In this document: piece by piece, positions 1-6,725 of the stretch
Layout: each line of letters starts with the position of its first letter
Position numbering within the stretch: position 1 is the stretch's first letter
NCBI GenBank assembly: GCA_050693035.1
Contig: JBOGWB010000043.1
Location: 1-7,025, forward strand
Source: DASYVD01 sp050693035
GTDB taxonomy: Bacteria; Actinomycetota; UBA4738; CALAEC01
Length of the DNA: 7,025 nt
Direction: 5' to 3'
The notes under the pieces: generated by a model
The model's input: the letters and a program-made list of their open reading frames with translations, nothing else
The model's database searches: none
What the model was told of the DNA's origin: nothing
Program-made: the position numbers and the translations under genes

Positions 1-90
1 CCGGAGCCCTGGTCGGTGCCGCCGGAGCCACCGCCACCGCCGGCTCCACCGCCCTCCGTGGACCCGCCGCCGCCGGAGCCGGAGCCGCCC
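1..90 (-). repeat. Low-complexity Gly/Ser coding tract
   Basis: On the minus strand this stretch is nearly all GGC/GGT/GGA glycine codons mixed with TCC serine codons, giving segments such as SGSGGGGSTEGGGAGG. It lies outside the membrane helix of the putative anti-sigma protein and looks like a flexible extracytoplasmic linker. The imperfect GCC/GGC repeats may be prone to length variation. Confidence 0.7.
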
Positions 91-737
91 CTCTGGGAAG
101 CGGTGCCCTCCTGCTCTCCGTCCTCGCCTTCCGTGCAGGCTTCGGCGGGCAGGTCAGGCTGCTCCTCGGCCTCGCTCGTGGCCACCTCCGCCACGGCCAT
201 CCCCTTCTCGCACCCGGACAGCTCGTCGCTCTGAGCCGTCTCGCTGACCTCCTTGCCGAACGCCGACGCCTCCTCGCCCTGCTCGGAAGAGCCGCCGGGA
301 AGGTCGAACCCCACCATTTCGGCGGCGTCGGCCACAGCGTCCTGCGCCGGGCCGGGAAGCGCCCCGGCCACGGCGAGGCTCCCGAACAGCACGAGGCAAG
401 CGGCGAGGCCGACCACGGCCACGCGCAAACGGCGGTGCACGAGTTTCGGCTTCCTGACTGCGGGCTTCACGGTCATGGCAATCCTCCCGACAGGCTCGGT
501 GGCCAGGCCCTTCACCGCGGACGGAGCGCTGGACGCCGCGACCATCGCCGCCAGGTGACGGCCCGCGACGTCGGGGGACGGCTCCTCGAGCAGATCGAGG
601 CGGAGGTCCTCCAGCGCGGCCGAAAGGTTGGTGGCCAGGGGGTCATCGGACGGCCCTCTGCGCTCGACGATCGCGTCCGCCCGGTCGGCGGTGAGGCGCC
701 TGAACATCTCGTCCTCGTAATCGTCGAAGTCGTCCAT
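1..737 (-). CDS. Putative anti-sigma / sigma-associated single-pass membrane protein (partial, 3' end beyond window)
   Basis: The reading frame starts at ATG 737-735 and stays open to the left edge, about 245 codons, so the C-terminus is missing. Visible parts: an acidic N-terminus (MDDFDDYEDEMFRRLTADRAD); a cytoplasmic segment of about 100 residues; a basic stretch (VRKPKLVHRRLR) just before one hydrophobic helix at about residues 104-126; then an acidic outer segment with two cysteines (in SGCEKG and EACTEG); then a Gly/Ser-rich run. The start overlaps the stop of the ECF sigma gene (TGATG, one shared base), which implies translational coupling. Membrane proteins encoded just after an ECF sigma gene are commonly its anti-sigma factor; that role is inferred here from position and topology. 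The HxxxCxxC motif of zinc anti-sigma factors is absent. I do not recognise the family with certainty. Confidence 0.75.
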   Translation of the reverse strand, partial: MDDFDDYEDEMFRRLTADRADAIVERRGPSDDPLATNLSAALEDLRLDLLEEPSPDVAGRHLAAMVAASSAPSAVKGLATEPVGRIAMTVKPAVRKPKLVHRRLRVAVVGLAACLVLFGSLAVAGALPGPAQDAVADAAEMVGFDLPGGSSEQGEEASAFGKEVSETAQSDELSGCEKGMAVAEVATSEAEEQPDLPAEACTEGEDGEQEGTASQRGGSGSGGGGSTEGGGAGGGGGSGGTDQGS

Positions 738-1288
738 CAGGAAACGGCCTCTCGGGAGATCTCTCGAGCCAGCCGGGCAAGGGCCCTCCGCTGGAGGGTC
801 TTCACCGAACCCGCCGACTTGCCGAGTATCCGAGCCACCTCGGCCACCGGGAGGTCGGCCAGGACCCTGAGCAACACCACTGCCCGCTGGTCGGGGGTGA
901 GCCGGCGAAGGGCCTGCAGCGCCGGGCGGCCCCCCAGGCGGCGCATCGCCTCCTCCTCGGCGTCGGCCACCGGCCCCAGGACCGGAAGAAGCGCCGGGTC
1001 CACCGCTTCCTCCCGTCGCCGGTACCGCCGGCGGCGCTCGTCGAGGAGACGCCGGTGGACGATGGTGAACACCCACGACCGGAAGCTCCGTTCGTCACCC
1101 TGGAACCGGCCCAGGTCTCGCACCACCCCCACGAAAACCTCGGACGCCAGGTCCTCGGGCTCCCCGGCCCCCTGAGCCCGGAGGTAGCCGAGCACTGGAG
1201 GGGCCAGGTCGCGGTAGAGGGCTTCCAGGGCGGCCGGGTCGCCCGCCCTTGCCGAGGCGAACTCGGCGTCGAAGGCCTCGCCGATCAC
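737..1288 (-). CDS. ECF-type RNA polymerase sigma factor (sigma-70 family)
   Basis: The product has 183 residues, a normal length for an ECF sigma factor holding only regions 2 and 4. Region 2 spans about residues 22-92: ALYRDLAPPVLGYLRAQG, then EPEDLASEVFVGV (core-binding 2.1/2.2), then FRSWVFTIVHRRLLDERRRR (2.3/2.4, -10 melting and recognition). An acidic linker of about 30 residues leads to region 4 at about residues 125-175: LRRLTPDQRAVVLLRVLADL followed by the helix-turn-helix VAEVARILGKSAGSVKTLQR, which would read the -35 element. The start is GTG 1288-1286, with a modest GGTGGTGA upstream as ribosome site. It begins 28 bases after the stop of the exporter gene and ends overlapping the putative anti-sigma gene. 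Family assignment is firm; subgroup and target promoters cannot be told. Confidence 0.93.
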   Translation of the reverse strand: MIGEAFDAEFASARAGDPAALEALYRDLAPPVLGYLRAQGAGEPEDLASEVFVGVVRDLGRFQGDERSFRSWVFTIVHRRLLDERRRRYRRREEAVDPALLPVLGPVADAEEEAMRRLGGRPALQALRRLTPDQRAVVLLRVLADLPVAEVARILGKSAGSVKTLQRRALARLAREISREAVS

Positions 1289-1316
1289 AGGATCACCACC
1301 GTAATCACCCTGAAGG

Positions 1317-2237
1317 TTATCGGTCGAACGTTCGGCCGAGCGCAGGGAGGTCGGTCGCGCCGACGGGCTTCCCCTCGACCAGGGGCAGGATCAGCACCGC
1401 CGCGACCACCAAGGCCCCGCCGGCTAACTGGACCCCGGTCATCGTCTCCCCCAGCAGGGACACTCCCAGGATCACCGTGACCACCGGCTCCACGGTAGCG
1501 CCGATCGACGCTCGGGTCGGCCCCAGGCGCTCTACGGCCGAGAGAAAGAGCGACACCGCCGCCGCGGTGATCAGGGCGACGCCCACGATCCACATCGCTG
1601 AAGTCGGGGCGCGGCCGAGGTCGACGGCCCCCGTCGCCGCGGCGACCGGGGCGAAGGCCAGGGCGGCAGTCGTCTGGACGATCCCGCTCGAGAAGAGGGG
1701 ATGCACCCCCACGACGCCGCGCTGCGCCAACACGACGAAGGTGGCCAAGGCCACCGCGGCACCCACGGCCATCAGGACGCCGACCCAGTCGAGCCCCCGG
1801 GCGGGGGCCCCGAGGACCAAGACGAGTCCACACGTGCTGAGCGCGAGGGCCAGGCCCTTCCCCGCGCTCCACCTTTCCCGGCCGAGCATCGTCGTGGCCA
1901 GGGCCACCATCAAGGGATGCGCGTACAACAGGAGGGTCGATGCCGAGGCCGGGATCCGCTCCAGCGATCCGACGAACAGGCCCCCGACCACGGAGGCGAC
2001 CAGCCCCATGCCGATCAGCGTGCGAAGCGTCGGCGGCCGGGGACGACGGGCCACTCCTAGGACGCGAGCCAGCGCCAGCAACACGACCGCCGCGCCGGCG
2101 AAGCGGACCCACGCCACGAGCCCGGCACCGGCGCCGGAGCGGTACGCGAACTTGATGGCGATCGTCGCCGCCGCGTAGCAGCAGCCGGCCGTCGTGACCA
2201 CCAACACGCCCGCCAGGTCTGTCCTCCGGAGGCGCAC
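1317..2237 (-). CDS. EamA/DMT-superfamily membrane transporter
   Basis: The 306-residue product has the usual length and layout of a 10-helix drug/metabolite transporter made of two EamA repeats, at about residues 12-142 and 152-286. Family-like stretches end each repeat: SLERIPASASTLLLYAHPLM near residues 91-110 and VERLGPTRASIGATVEPVV near 235-253, followed by LLGETMTGVQLAGG. Members usually export amino acids, nucleobases or other small metabolites; the substrate cannot be read from sequence. The start is GTG 2237. It has no Shine-Dalgarno, but a TAGAGT -10-like box sits exactly six bases upstream, indicating a leaderless mRNA. The gene is followed after 28 bases by the sigma factor gene on the same strand, so they may be co-transcribed. 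Confidence 0.92.
   Translation of the reverse strand: MRLRRTDLAGVLVVTTAGCCYAAATIAIKFAYRSGAGAGLVAWVRFAGAAVVLLALARVLGVARRPRPPTLRTLIGMGLVASVVGGLFVGSLERIPASASTLLLYAHPLMVALATTMLGRERWSAGKGLALALSTCGLVLVLGAPARGLDWVGVLMAVGAAVALATFVVLAQRGVVGVHPLFSSGIVQTTAALAFAPVAAATGAVDLGRAPTSAMWIVGVALITAAAVSLFLSAVERLGPTRASIGATVEPVVTVILGVSLLGETMTGVQLAGGALVVAAVLILPLVEGKPVGATDLPALGRTFDR
1320..1339. promoter_or_regulatory. Near-perfect 20-bp palindrome upstream of the sigma gene
   Basis: The core CGAACGTTCG (1325-1334) is a perfect 10-bp palindrome. The arms extend it to 20 bp with one mismatched pair (1324/1335), so 9 of 10 pairs match. It lies 32-51 bases before the sigma GTG, inside the last codons of the transporter. 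It could be an operator for the sigma gene or merely the result of GC-rich coding sequence; function is unproven. Confidence 0.3.
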
Positions 2238-2295
2238 GGCGTGACTCTACTGGGGTATAGGATCACCTCGTTCAGACCACTCCGATCCTGGCGCC
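2238..2295. promoter_or_regulatory. Divergent promoter region between transporter and TPR-like protein
   Basis: These 58 bases separate two divergently read genes and must hold both starts of transcription. Leftward, the TAGAGT box fits a leaderless transcript. Rightward, GATCCT (2284-2289) sits six bases before ATG 2296 and matches TAnnnT at its second and last bases only, while a TATAGG sequence lies at 2256-2261. No Shine-Dalgarno precedes ATG 2296. Confidence 0.45.
2244..2249 (-). promoter_or_regulatory. Likely -10 box of a leaderless promoter for the EamA transporter
   Basis: The minus strand reads TAGAGT-CACGCC-GTG, placing a TAnnnT hexamer six bases before the start codon. That is the spacing expected when transcription begins at the first base of the start codon. 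The aldehyde dehydrogenase start has the same arrangement and similar bases (TAGCAT-CACCCC-ATG). No convincing -35 box was found. Confidence 0.55.
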
Positions 2296-3384
2296 ATGAC
2301 GAGCGAGGAAACCGCCGCTGCGTTTTCGAAGGCGGCAGCACTCTCCAACTGGTCTCGCTGGGATGCAGCGAAAGTCACATGTCAAGAGGCGCTCCGTAAA
2401 GAACCACAGGACGGTCGCCTGCAATCACTCGAATGCTGGGTGGGGGCCGTCTCCGGAGACTTGGACCTCGAAGAGGCGGTGTCACGCGCTCGACGGCTCG
2501 AAGCCAGGCATCGCGATCTCTTGGAGCCTCACCTCGTCGAGGCGGCTATCGAGTACCGGCTCGGACACGGTCGTGCCGCGGTCCAGATGTTGCGGGAGCT
2601 GGAGCCGCGCTATCCGGGCAGGATTTCCCTCCACACAACAATCGGTTGCTTGCTCGGGCAACTCGGCGAGTCGAAGACGGCATCCGCTGCGTACGAACAA
2701 GCTCGCGCTTCCGGAGAAATCGCGTCGCCCGGTCATCGGTTCAACGCGCTCCGGTGCGTTGTTCGCTCGGGTGACAGAGAAACGGCACGCGATCTGTTGG
2801 CCAGGACCCCAGCGCCGGAACGATTGGCCTCTCGGCTTCGCCGCTTCCGAGCTCTCCTTTGGACGTTGCTCCTGCTATCCGCCTTCTTCGGATTGGTGCT
2901 GAACGTCGTCCCAGTGCTCGTGGTGACGTTGGCGGCGGGCATCGCGTTGGGGTGGGAGGGCTTCTATTTCTGCGGCAGCCCGGTCTGCGTCGCCGGCCCC
3001 CCTGCCACCGCTCTCGTTGCCGCGCTCACGGCTCGACTGCTGGGACGCCCGTTGGAAACGGCGGAGTGGCTGGCTCCGGTTGCGCTTCTCCTCCTCTCCA
3101 CCGCCTATCGGGCGAACATCGTGACCCTCGCGGCGGGCGTTCGGGTGCGACTCGGTCTCCCGGCAGGCCTGCCGGGCCCTGGCCCGCCCATACTGCGCCT
3201 CCTCACTTCGACGTGGACACCCCCGTGGCGCGTCCCGACCTCCCTGCCGACATCAGACAGCAGGCCGTGCGCTTCGCCGTGCTGGCCGCCGCAACAGCCA
3301 TCGTCTTCGTCGTTCTCTGGTTTTCCCCCGCCTGAGCGGAGCGGGTGGTCCGCCTGCCGACGGCCGGGTAGCATCACCCCATGA
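2296..3384 (+). CDS. TPR-like multi-helix membrane protein, 3' end probably frameshifted
   Basis: The open frame gives 362 residues. The first 175 or so form paired amphipathic helices like tetratricopeptide repeats (clearest: AAIEYRLGHGRAAVQMLREL and AAYEQARASG), probably a protein-binding face. A basic stretch (ASRLRRFR) precedes hydrophobic segments at about residues 188-220, 231-249 and 258-281. From about residue 295 the frame becomes rich in Pro, Ser, Trp and Cys and looks non-coding, while the -1 frame encodes PDLPADIRQQAVRF followed by a good membrane helix ending in WFSPA and stopping at 3335. The true product is therefore probably about 345 residues with one more helix. The ATGA overlap with the next gene is then accidental. 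Codons are much less GC-biased than in neighbouring genes, which hints at separate origin. I do not recognise the family; function unknown. Confidence 0.7.
   Translation: MTSEETAAAFSKAAALSNWSRWDAAKVTCQEALRKEPQDGRLQSLECWVGAVSGDLDLEEAVSRARRLEARHRDLLEPHLVEAAIEYRLGHGRAAVQMLRELEPRYPGRISLHTTIGCLLGQLGESKTASAAYEQARASGEIASPGHRFNALRCVVRSGDRETARDLLARTPAPERLASRLRRFRALLWTLLLLSAFFGLVLNVVPVLVVTLAAGIALGWEGFYFCGSPVCVAGPPATALVAALTARLLGRPLETAEWLAPVALLLLSTAYRANIVTLAAGVRVRLGLPAGLPGPGPPILRLLTSTWTPPWRVPTSLPTSDSRPCASPCWPPQQPSSSSFSGFPPPERSGWSACRRPGSITP
3162..3186 (+). other. Probable frameshift point in the TPR-like gene
   Basis: A perfect 12-bp palindrome (GGCAGGCCTGCC, 3162-3173) abuts the inverted repeat CGGGCC-CT-GGCCCG (3173-3186). 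This is where the coding signal passes from the frame of ATG 2296 to the -1 frame. Such GC hairpins favour base loss during sequencing or replication. The heptamer GGGCCCT (3174-3180) also has the X_XXY_YYZ form of a -1 slippery site in the correct phase. Base error, mutation and programmed slippage cannot be told apart here. Confidence 0.5.
3187..3335 (+). other. Likely true C-terminal coding segment of the TPR-like protein in the -1 frame
   Basis: Read in the frame whose stop is TGA 3333-3335, this segment has strongly GC-ending codons. It encodes a short loop (HFDVDTPVARPDLPAD), a linker (IRQQAV) and a hydrophobic helix (RFAVLAAATAIVFVVLW), a natural end for a polytopic membrane protein. 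It leaves 45 bases before the next start, enough for that gene's own promoter. Confidence 0.55.
3369..3374 (+). promoter_or_regulatory. Likely -10 box of a leaderless promoter for the aldehyde dehydrogenase
   Basis: TAGCAT is followed by exactly six bases (CACCCC) and then ATG 3381. It matches TAnnnT, and the spacing puts the transcription start at the A of the ATG. No Shine-Dalgarno is present, which agrees with a leaderless mRNA. No clear -35 was seen. Confidence 0.55.
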
Positions 3385-4892
3385 CCGACTACCAACTGGT
3401 GATCGACGGCGAGCTCGTCGACGCCGCATCCGAGGAGACGTTCCAGTCCATCGATCCGTCCACCGGCCACGCGTTCGCGGAAGTGGCCAAGGCGGGAGCG
3501 GAGGACGTGCGGCGGGCGGTGCGGGGCGCCCGGAAGGCCTTCGACGAGGGTCCGTGGCCCCGGATGCGCGGCCGCGACCGGGCCAAGGCGCTCCTCGCCG
3601 CGGCCGACCTGATCAAGAAGAACGGCGCCGAGCTCGCCGAGCTCGAGTCGAAGGACTCCGGAGGGACCATCCGCAAGGCCAAGAACGCCGACATCGGGAT
3701 GGCCATCTCCACGTTCCGGGTGTTCGCCGAGCTGGCCGGGCGGGAGGACGACGAGGAAGCGCTCCCCCGCTCTCCCACCTCCTACAACTATCTGCGGCGC
3801 GAGCCCATCGGCGTCTGCGCCGCCATCACGCCGTGGAACTTCCCCATCCAGATGGCGTCGTGGAAGATCGCTCCGGCCATCGCCGCCGGGAACTCGGTGA
3901 TCCTCAAGCCCGCGTCGTACACCCCACTCACCTCGATCGAGATCGGCCGGCTGTGCCTCGAGGCGGGGCTCCCCGAAGGGGTCGTCAACGTCCTGCCCGG
4001 ACCGGGTGGCGCCGTCGGGGAGGAGCTGGTGAAGGCGGACGGCGTGGACAAGATCTCGTTCACCGGCTCGACGGAGGTCGGGCGGCGCATCATGCAGCTG
4101 GCCTCTGGCACCGTGAAGAAGGTCACGCTGGAGCTCGGCGGGAAGTCACCCTCGATCGTCCTCGAGGATGCCGACATGGAATACGCCGTGGAGGGGGTGC
4201 TGTGGGGCGTGTTCTTCCATCAGGGCCAGGTGTGTTCCGCGGGAACACGGCTGTTCGTGCAGCGCCCGATCTACGACGAGCTCTTCCCCGCCCTGGTGAA
4301 GCGGGCGGAGGAGATGGTGGTGGGCCCGGCCCTCGACCCGAAGTCGGACCAGGGACCCATCGTGTCCCAGAGCCAGCTCGAGACGGTGGAGGGGTACGTC
4401 GAGATCGGCCGGTCCGAGGGGGCGGAGGTGGCGGTGGGTGGCGAACGGGTCACGGTGGAGGGTTACGAGGACGGCTACTACTACCGGCCCACCATCCTCG
4501 CCGGAGTGGACAACCGGATGAAGGTAGCCCAGGAGGAGATCTTCGGGCCGGTTCTGGTGGTCATCCCCTTCGACGACGACGAGGAGGCCGTCAGGCTGGC
4601 GAACGACTCCATCTACGGGCTCGCCGGAGCGGTGTGGACACGGGACGTCCCGCGGGCGGTCAAGCTCGCCGAGCAGCTCCGCATGGGGACCGTGTGGATC
4701 AACGACTACCACATGATCAATCCGCGGTACCCCTTCGGCGGCTACAAGCAGTCCGGCGTCGGCCGGGAGCACGGGTCCGTCGGGTTCGACGAGTATCGGG
4801 AGACCAAGCATATCCACGTCGACCTGGCGGGCGGGCGCGACAAGCACCCGTGGTGGGACATGATCCTGCCTCCGCCTCGCTCCGCCGAGTAG
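3381..4892 (+). CDS. NAD(P)-dependent aldehyde dehydrogenase (ALDH superfamily)
   Basis: The 503-residue product is full length for the betaine-aldehyde/general aldehyde dehydrogenase group. It would oxidise an aldehyde to its carboxylic acid with NAD(P)+ in the cytoplasm. Visible key elements: PWNFP with Asn153; Lys176 in LKPAS (cofactor binding); the FTGSTEVG turn at 227-234; Glu251 in ELGGKSPS (general base); Cys285 in GQVCSAGTR (nucleophile); Glu386 in EEIFGP (cofactor ribose); and GYKQSGVGRE near 454-463. All are intact, so the enzyme should be active. Resemblance is to betaine- or gamma-aminobutyraldehyde-type enzymes, but the substrate cannot be fixed and no pathway genes lie next to it. 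The start ATG 3381 is supported by the TAGCAT box six bases upstream. The gene converges on the next one with a 7-base gap. Confidence 0.96.
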   Translation: MTDYQLVIDGELVDAASEETFQSIDPSTGHAFAEVAKAGAEDVRRAVRGARKAFDEGPWPRMRGRDRAKALLAAADLIKKNGAELAELESKDSGGTIRKAKNADIGMAISTFRVFAELAGREDDEEALPRSPTSYNYLRREPIGVCAAITPWNFPIQMASWKIAPAIAAGNSVILKPASYTPLTSIEIGRLCLEAGLPEGVVNVLPGPGGAVGEELVKADGVDKISFTGSTEVGRRIMQLASGTVKKVTLELGGKSPSIVLEDADMEYAVEGVLWGVFFHQGQVCSAGTRLFVQRPIYDELFPALVKRAEEMVVGPALDPKSDQGPIVSQSQLETVEGYVEIGRSEGAEVAVGGERVTVEGYEDGYYYRPTILAGVDNRMKVAQEEIFGPVLVVIPFDDDEEAVRLANDSIYGLAGAVWTRDVPRAVKLAEQLRMGTVWINDYHMINPRYPFGGYKQSGVGREHGSVGFDEYRETKHIHVDLAGGRDKHPWWDMILPPPRSAE

Positions 4893-4912
4893 GCCGGGCT
4901 CAGCCCTCGGCC
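4892..4912. terminator. Short hairpin at convergent gene ends (possible shared terminator)
   Basis: GGCC-GGGC-TCA-GCCC-TC-GGCC can fold as two 4-bp GC stems with a 2-base bulge. It covers the last base of the dehydrogenase stop and the stop of the minus-strand transporter. No T-run follows on either side, so intrinsic termination would be weak. Confidence 0.3.
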
Positions 4913-6690
4913 GGAGCTCCCGCCGGAACCGGCCGCTTCACGGACTCCTGGCCCACCGGGTCCCGGAGCGGCGCGGAGCCGAGGAGCGCCCTGCACAGGA
5001 GAGCGGTCCCGAGGAACATGAACCCGGAGATGGCGTAGGTTGCTCGCACCCCCAGGTTCGTTCCGAACCAGCCGGCCATCGACGCCCCCGCCAGCAGCGC
5101 TCCCTGGAGCACCGCCTCCGAGGCACCCATGACCCGACCTCGGAGAGCGTCCGGGGTCCGCTCCTGGAGGAGGGAGATGTACGCCACCGAGCCCATGCCG
5201 TTGGCGAACCCGGACACCAGCCACAGCAGCAGAACGGTGGAGAGCATGGAGGCTCGAGAGGCGCCGATCACGGCCAGGCCCACGAGCGCGATGGCCGCGG
5301 CGAACAGCCACTCCCGCGCCCACCTGCGGGCGGCGGCCGGCGCCGCCACCGAACCGAGAACCATGCCCAGACCCCACACCCCCCCGACCAGGCCCAGGGC
5401 CTCGGGTCGAAGCTTCAGGGTCTGGATGAGGAAGAGCGGCTCCAGGGGTGAGCGGATGGACGCAGCCACCATCACCAGGCCGATGACGATCAGGGCACCG
5501 CGGATCACCGGGCGGGCCAGCGCGTACCGGATCCCCTCCACCAGCGCACGCAGCGGCGGCGTGGCGGCGGCCGTGGGGTCCCCCGCGGGGAACCGCACCC
5601 CCACGAGGAGGACGCCGGAAGTCATGAACGAGACGGCCTGAAGGCCGAACGCCCAGGAGGCGCCGACGCTGGCCACGAGGATGCCGCCGATGACCGGCCC
5701 GGCCATCACGGCGAAGTTGTAGGTCGCCCCCACGAGGGCGTTGGCCGCCACGATCCTGTCCTTGGGCACCAGGTTAGGGATCGACGCCTGGAGGCTCGGC
5801 TGGAAGATCGAGCCGAAGAGGCCCAGGCATCCCGCCACCACGTACAGGTGGGCCAGGGAGGGCTCCCCCACCACCAACAGGGATCCCACGGCCACCATGC
5901 GCACCACGTCCGAGCCGATCATCAGGGTCTTGCGGGGGAACCGGTCGATGAGCGGACCGCCCAGGGCCCCGGCCACCGCCCCCGGGGCCACTTGGGCGAC
6001 GAGCAGCGCGGCCAGGGCGTGGGCGCTGCTCCCCCGCCCGGCCAGGCTGGCCACCACCGCCAGCGTGTACACCCAGTCGCCGAGGTTCGAAACGGACTGA
6101 GCGGCCCAGACCCTCATGAACGCCCCGTGGCGATGAAGCCCCCGATACTGGCCCTTGGCCGAGGGGAGCAGCCGTGACCTGCAGATCCGGTGGAGAGCCG
6201 CCGCCGCCCCGAGCGCGATGCACAGATCCCCCACGCTGAACACGTTGTGGAAGGGGAAGGGCGAGGGGAGGGCAAAGATGTCCCCCAGAAACGCCAGGTG
6301 GGGGTCGGCCAGCGGCGCCGAGTTGCGGAAGCCCGTCTCTGTGACGGCCCGTCCCGCCGCCAGGAGGGCCCCAGGCGACGCGGGGATCACGCCCCCGTTG
6401 ACCGCGATGGCCAGCAGGTTCATCGCCCCGCCCAGGGAGATCATCCAGATGCCGGGAAGCCGCCGGTTCGCCACGAGGAACACTCCGGCCAGCAGGTACG
6501 AGGCCACGTGGGCGCCCCCGTGGAACCAGGGGTCGGCGTGGGGGATCACGCTGATGATGAGGATCTGGACCCCCAGGGCCGAAACCAGAGACCAGGCGTG
6601 GCGGAATCGCAGCTCGGCGAGGGAGCCGAGCTTTCCGCCGAAGATGGGCACCGTGGCCACGGCCACAACCACGAATGCGACGAGCAGCAC
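4900..6690 (-). CDS. Fusion of DUF5317-like membrane domain and MFS transporter (DHA3/MFS_3-like)
   Basis: The single open frame of 596 residues is far longer than the roughly 400 usual for this MFS group. Residues 1 to about 175 match my recollection of DUF5317, a membrane domain of unknown function: IFGGKLGSLAELRFRHAW, HVASYLLAGVFLVANRRLPG, AVNGGVIPAS, FLGDIFALPSPFPFHNVFS and ALHRICRSR. Residues about 188-570 form a 12-helix-type facilitator: MRVWAAQSVSNLGDWVYT, the loop 2-3 motif GGPLIDRFPRKTLMIGSDVV, GPVIGGILVASVG, and LLQERTPDALRGRVMG, as in drug or siderophore exporters. The start is GTG 6690, set by the Shine-Dalgarno CGGAGG seven bases upstream; an internal ATG (6117) could start an MFS-only form but has no evident need. 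Transport substrate unknown. A sigma-28-like promoter lies upstream. Codon use is uniform across both halves. Confidence 0.9.
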   Translation of the reverse strand: MLLVAFVVVAVATVPIFGGKLGSLAELRFRHAWSLVSALGVQILIISVIPHADPWFHGGAHVASYLLAGVFLVANRRLPGIWMISLGGAMNLLAIAVNGGVIPASPGALLAAGRAVTETGFRNSAPLADPHLAFLGDIFALPSPFPFHNVFSVGDLCIALGAAAALHRICRSRLLPSAKGQYRGLHRHGAFMRVWAAQSVSNLGDWVYTLAVVASLAGRGSSAHALAALLVAQVAPGAVAGALGGPLIDRFPRKTLMIGSDVVRMVAVGSLLVVGEPSLAHLYVVAGCLGLFGSIFQPSLQASIPNLVPKDRIVAANALVGATYNFAVMAGPVIGGILVASVGASWAFGLQAVSFMTSGVLLVGVRFPAGDPTAAATPPLRALVEGIRYALARPVIRGALIVIGLVMVAASIRSPLEPLFLIQTLKLRPEALGLVGGVWGLGMVLGSVAAPAAARRWAREWLFAAAIALVGLAVIGASRASMLSTVLLLWLVSGFANGMGSVAYISLLQERTPDALRGRVMGASEAVLQGALLAGASMAGWFGTNLGVRATYAISGFMFLGTALLCRALLGSAPLRDPVGQESVKRPVPAGAPAEG

Positions 6691-6697
6691 CGTCCGA

Positions 6698-6702
6698 CCT
6701 CC
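6698..6702 (-). promoter_or_regulatory. Shine-Dalgarno fixing the GTG start of the DUF5317-MFS fusion
   Basis: GGAGG on the minus strand is followed by a 7-base spacer (TCGGACG) and GTG 6690-6688. This is a textbook ribosome site, in contrast with the leaderless genes to the left. Confidence 0.75.
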
Positions 6703-6725
6703 GTCCAGCTGGAACTTCCCTGGCT

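Noticed and set aside
435..1175. Long plus-strand open frames opposite the sigma factor gene and its membrane partner
   Set aside because: They are Arg/Ser/Pro-rich antisense frames of GC-rich coding sequence; the minus-strand products are a recognisable sigma factor and a protein with a clear membrane helix.
1317..1324. ACCGATAA upstream of the sigma gene as a third sigma-28-like -10
   Set aside because: It is made by the last two codons of the transporter, and no CTCAAG/CTAAAG-like -35 is found 14-17 bases upstream.
3336..3384. ATGA overlap between the TPR-like ORF and the dehydrogenase as evidence of translational coupling
   Set aside because: The overlapping part of the upstream frame looks non-coding, and the dehydrogenase has its own TAGCAT box at leaderless spacing.
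3554..5038. 494-codon open frame overlapping the dehydrogenase
   Set aside because: Its product is an Arg/Gly/Ala-rich out-of-frame reading of the aldehyde dehydrogenase, whose own frame has all catalytic motifs.
6115..6117. Separate MFS gene starting at an internal ATG
   Set aside because: The frame is continuous from the upstream GTG, which has a strong Shine-Dalgarno and promoter; the N-terminal part is itself a good membrane domain.
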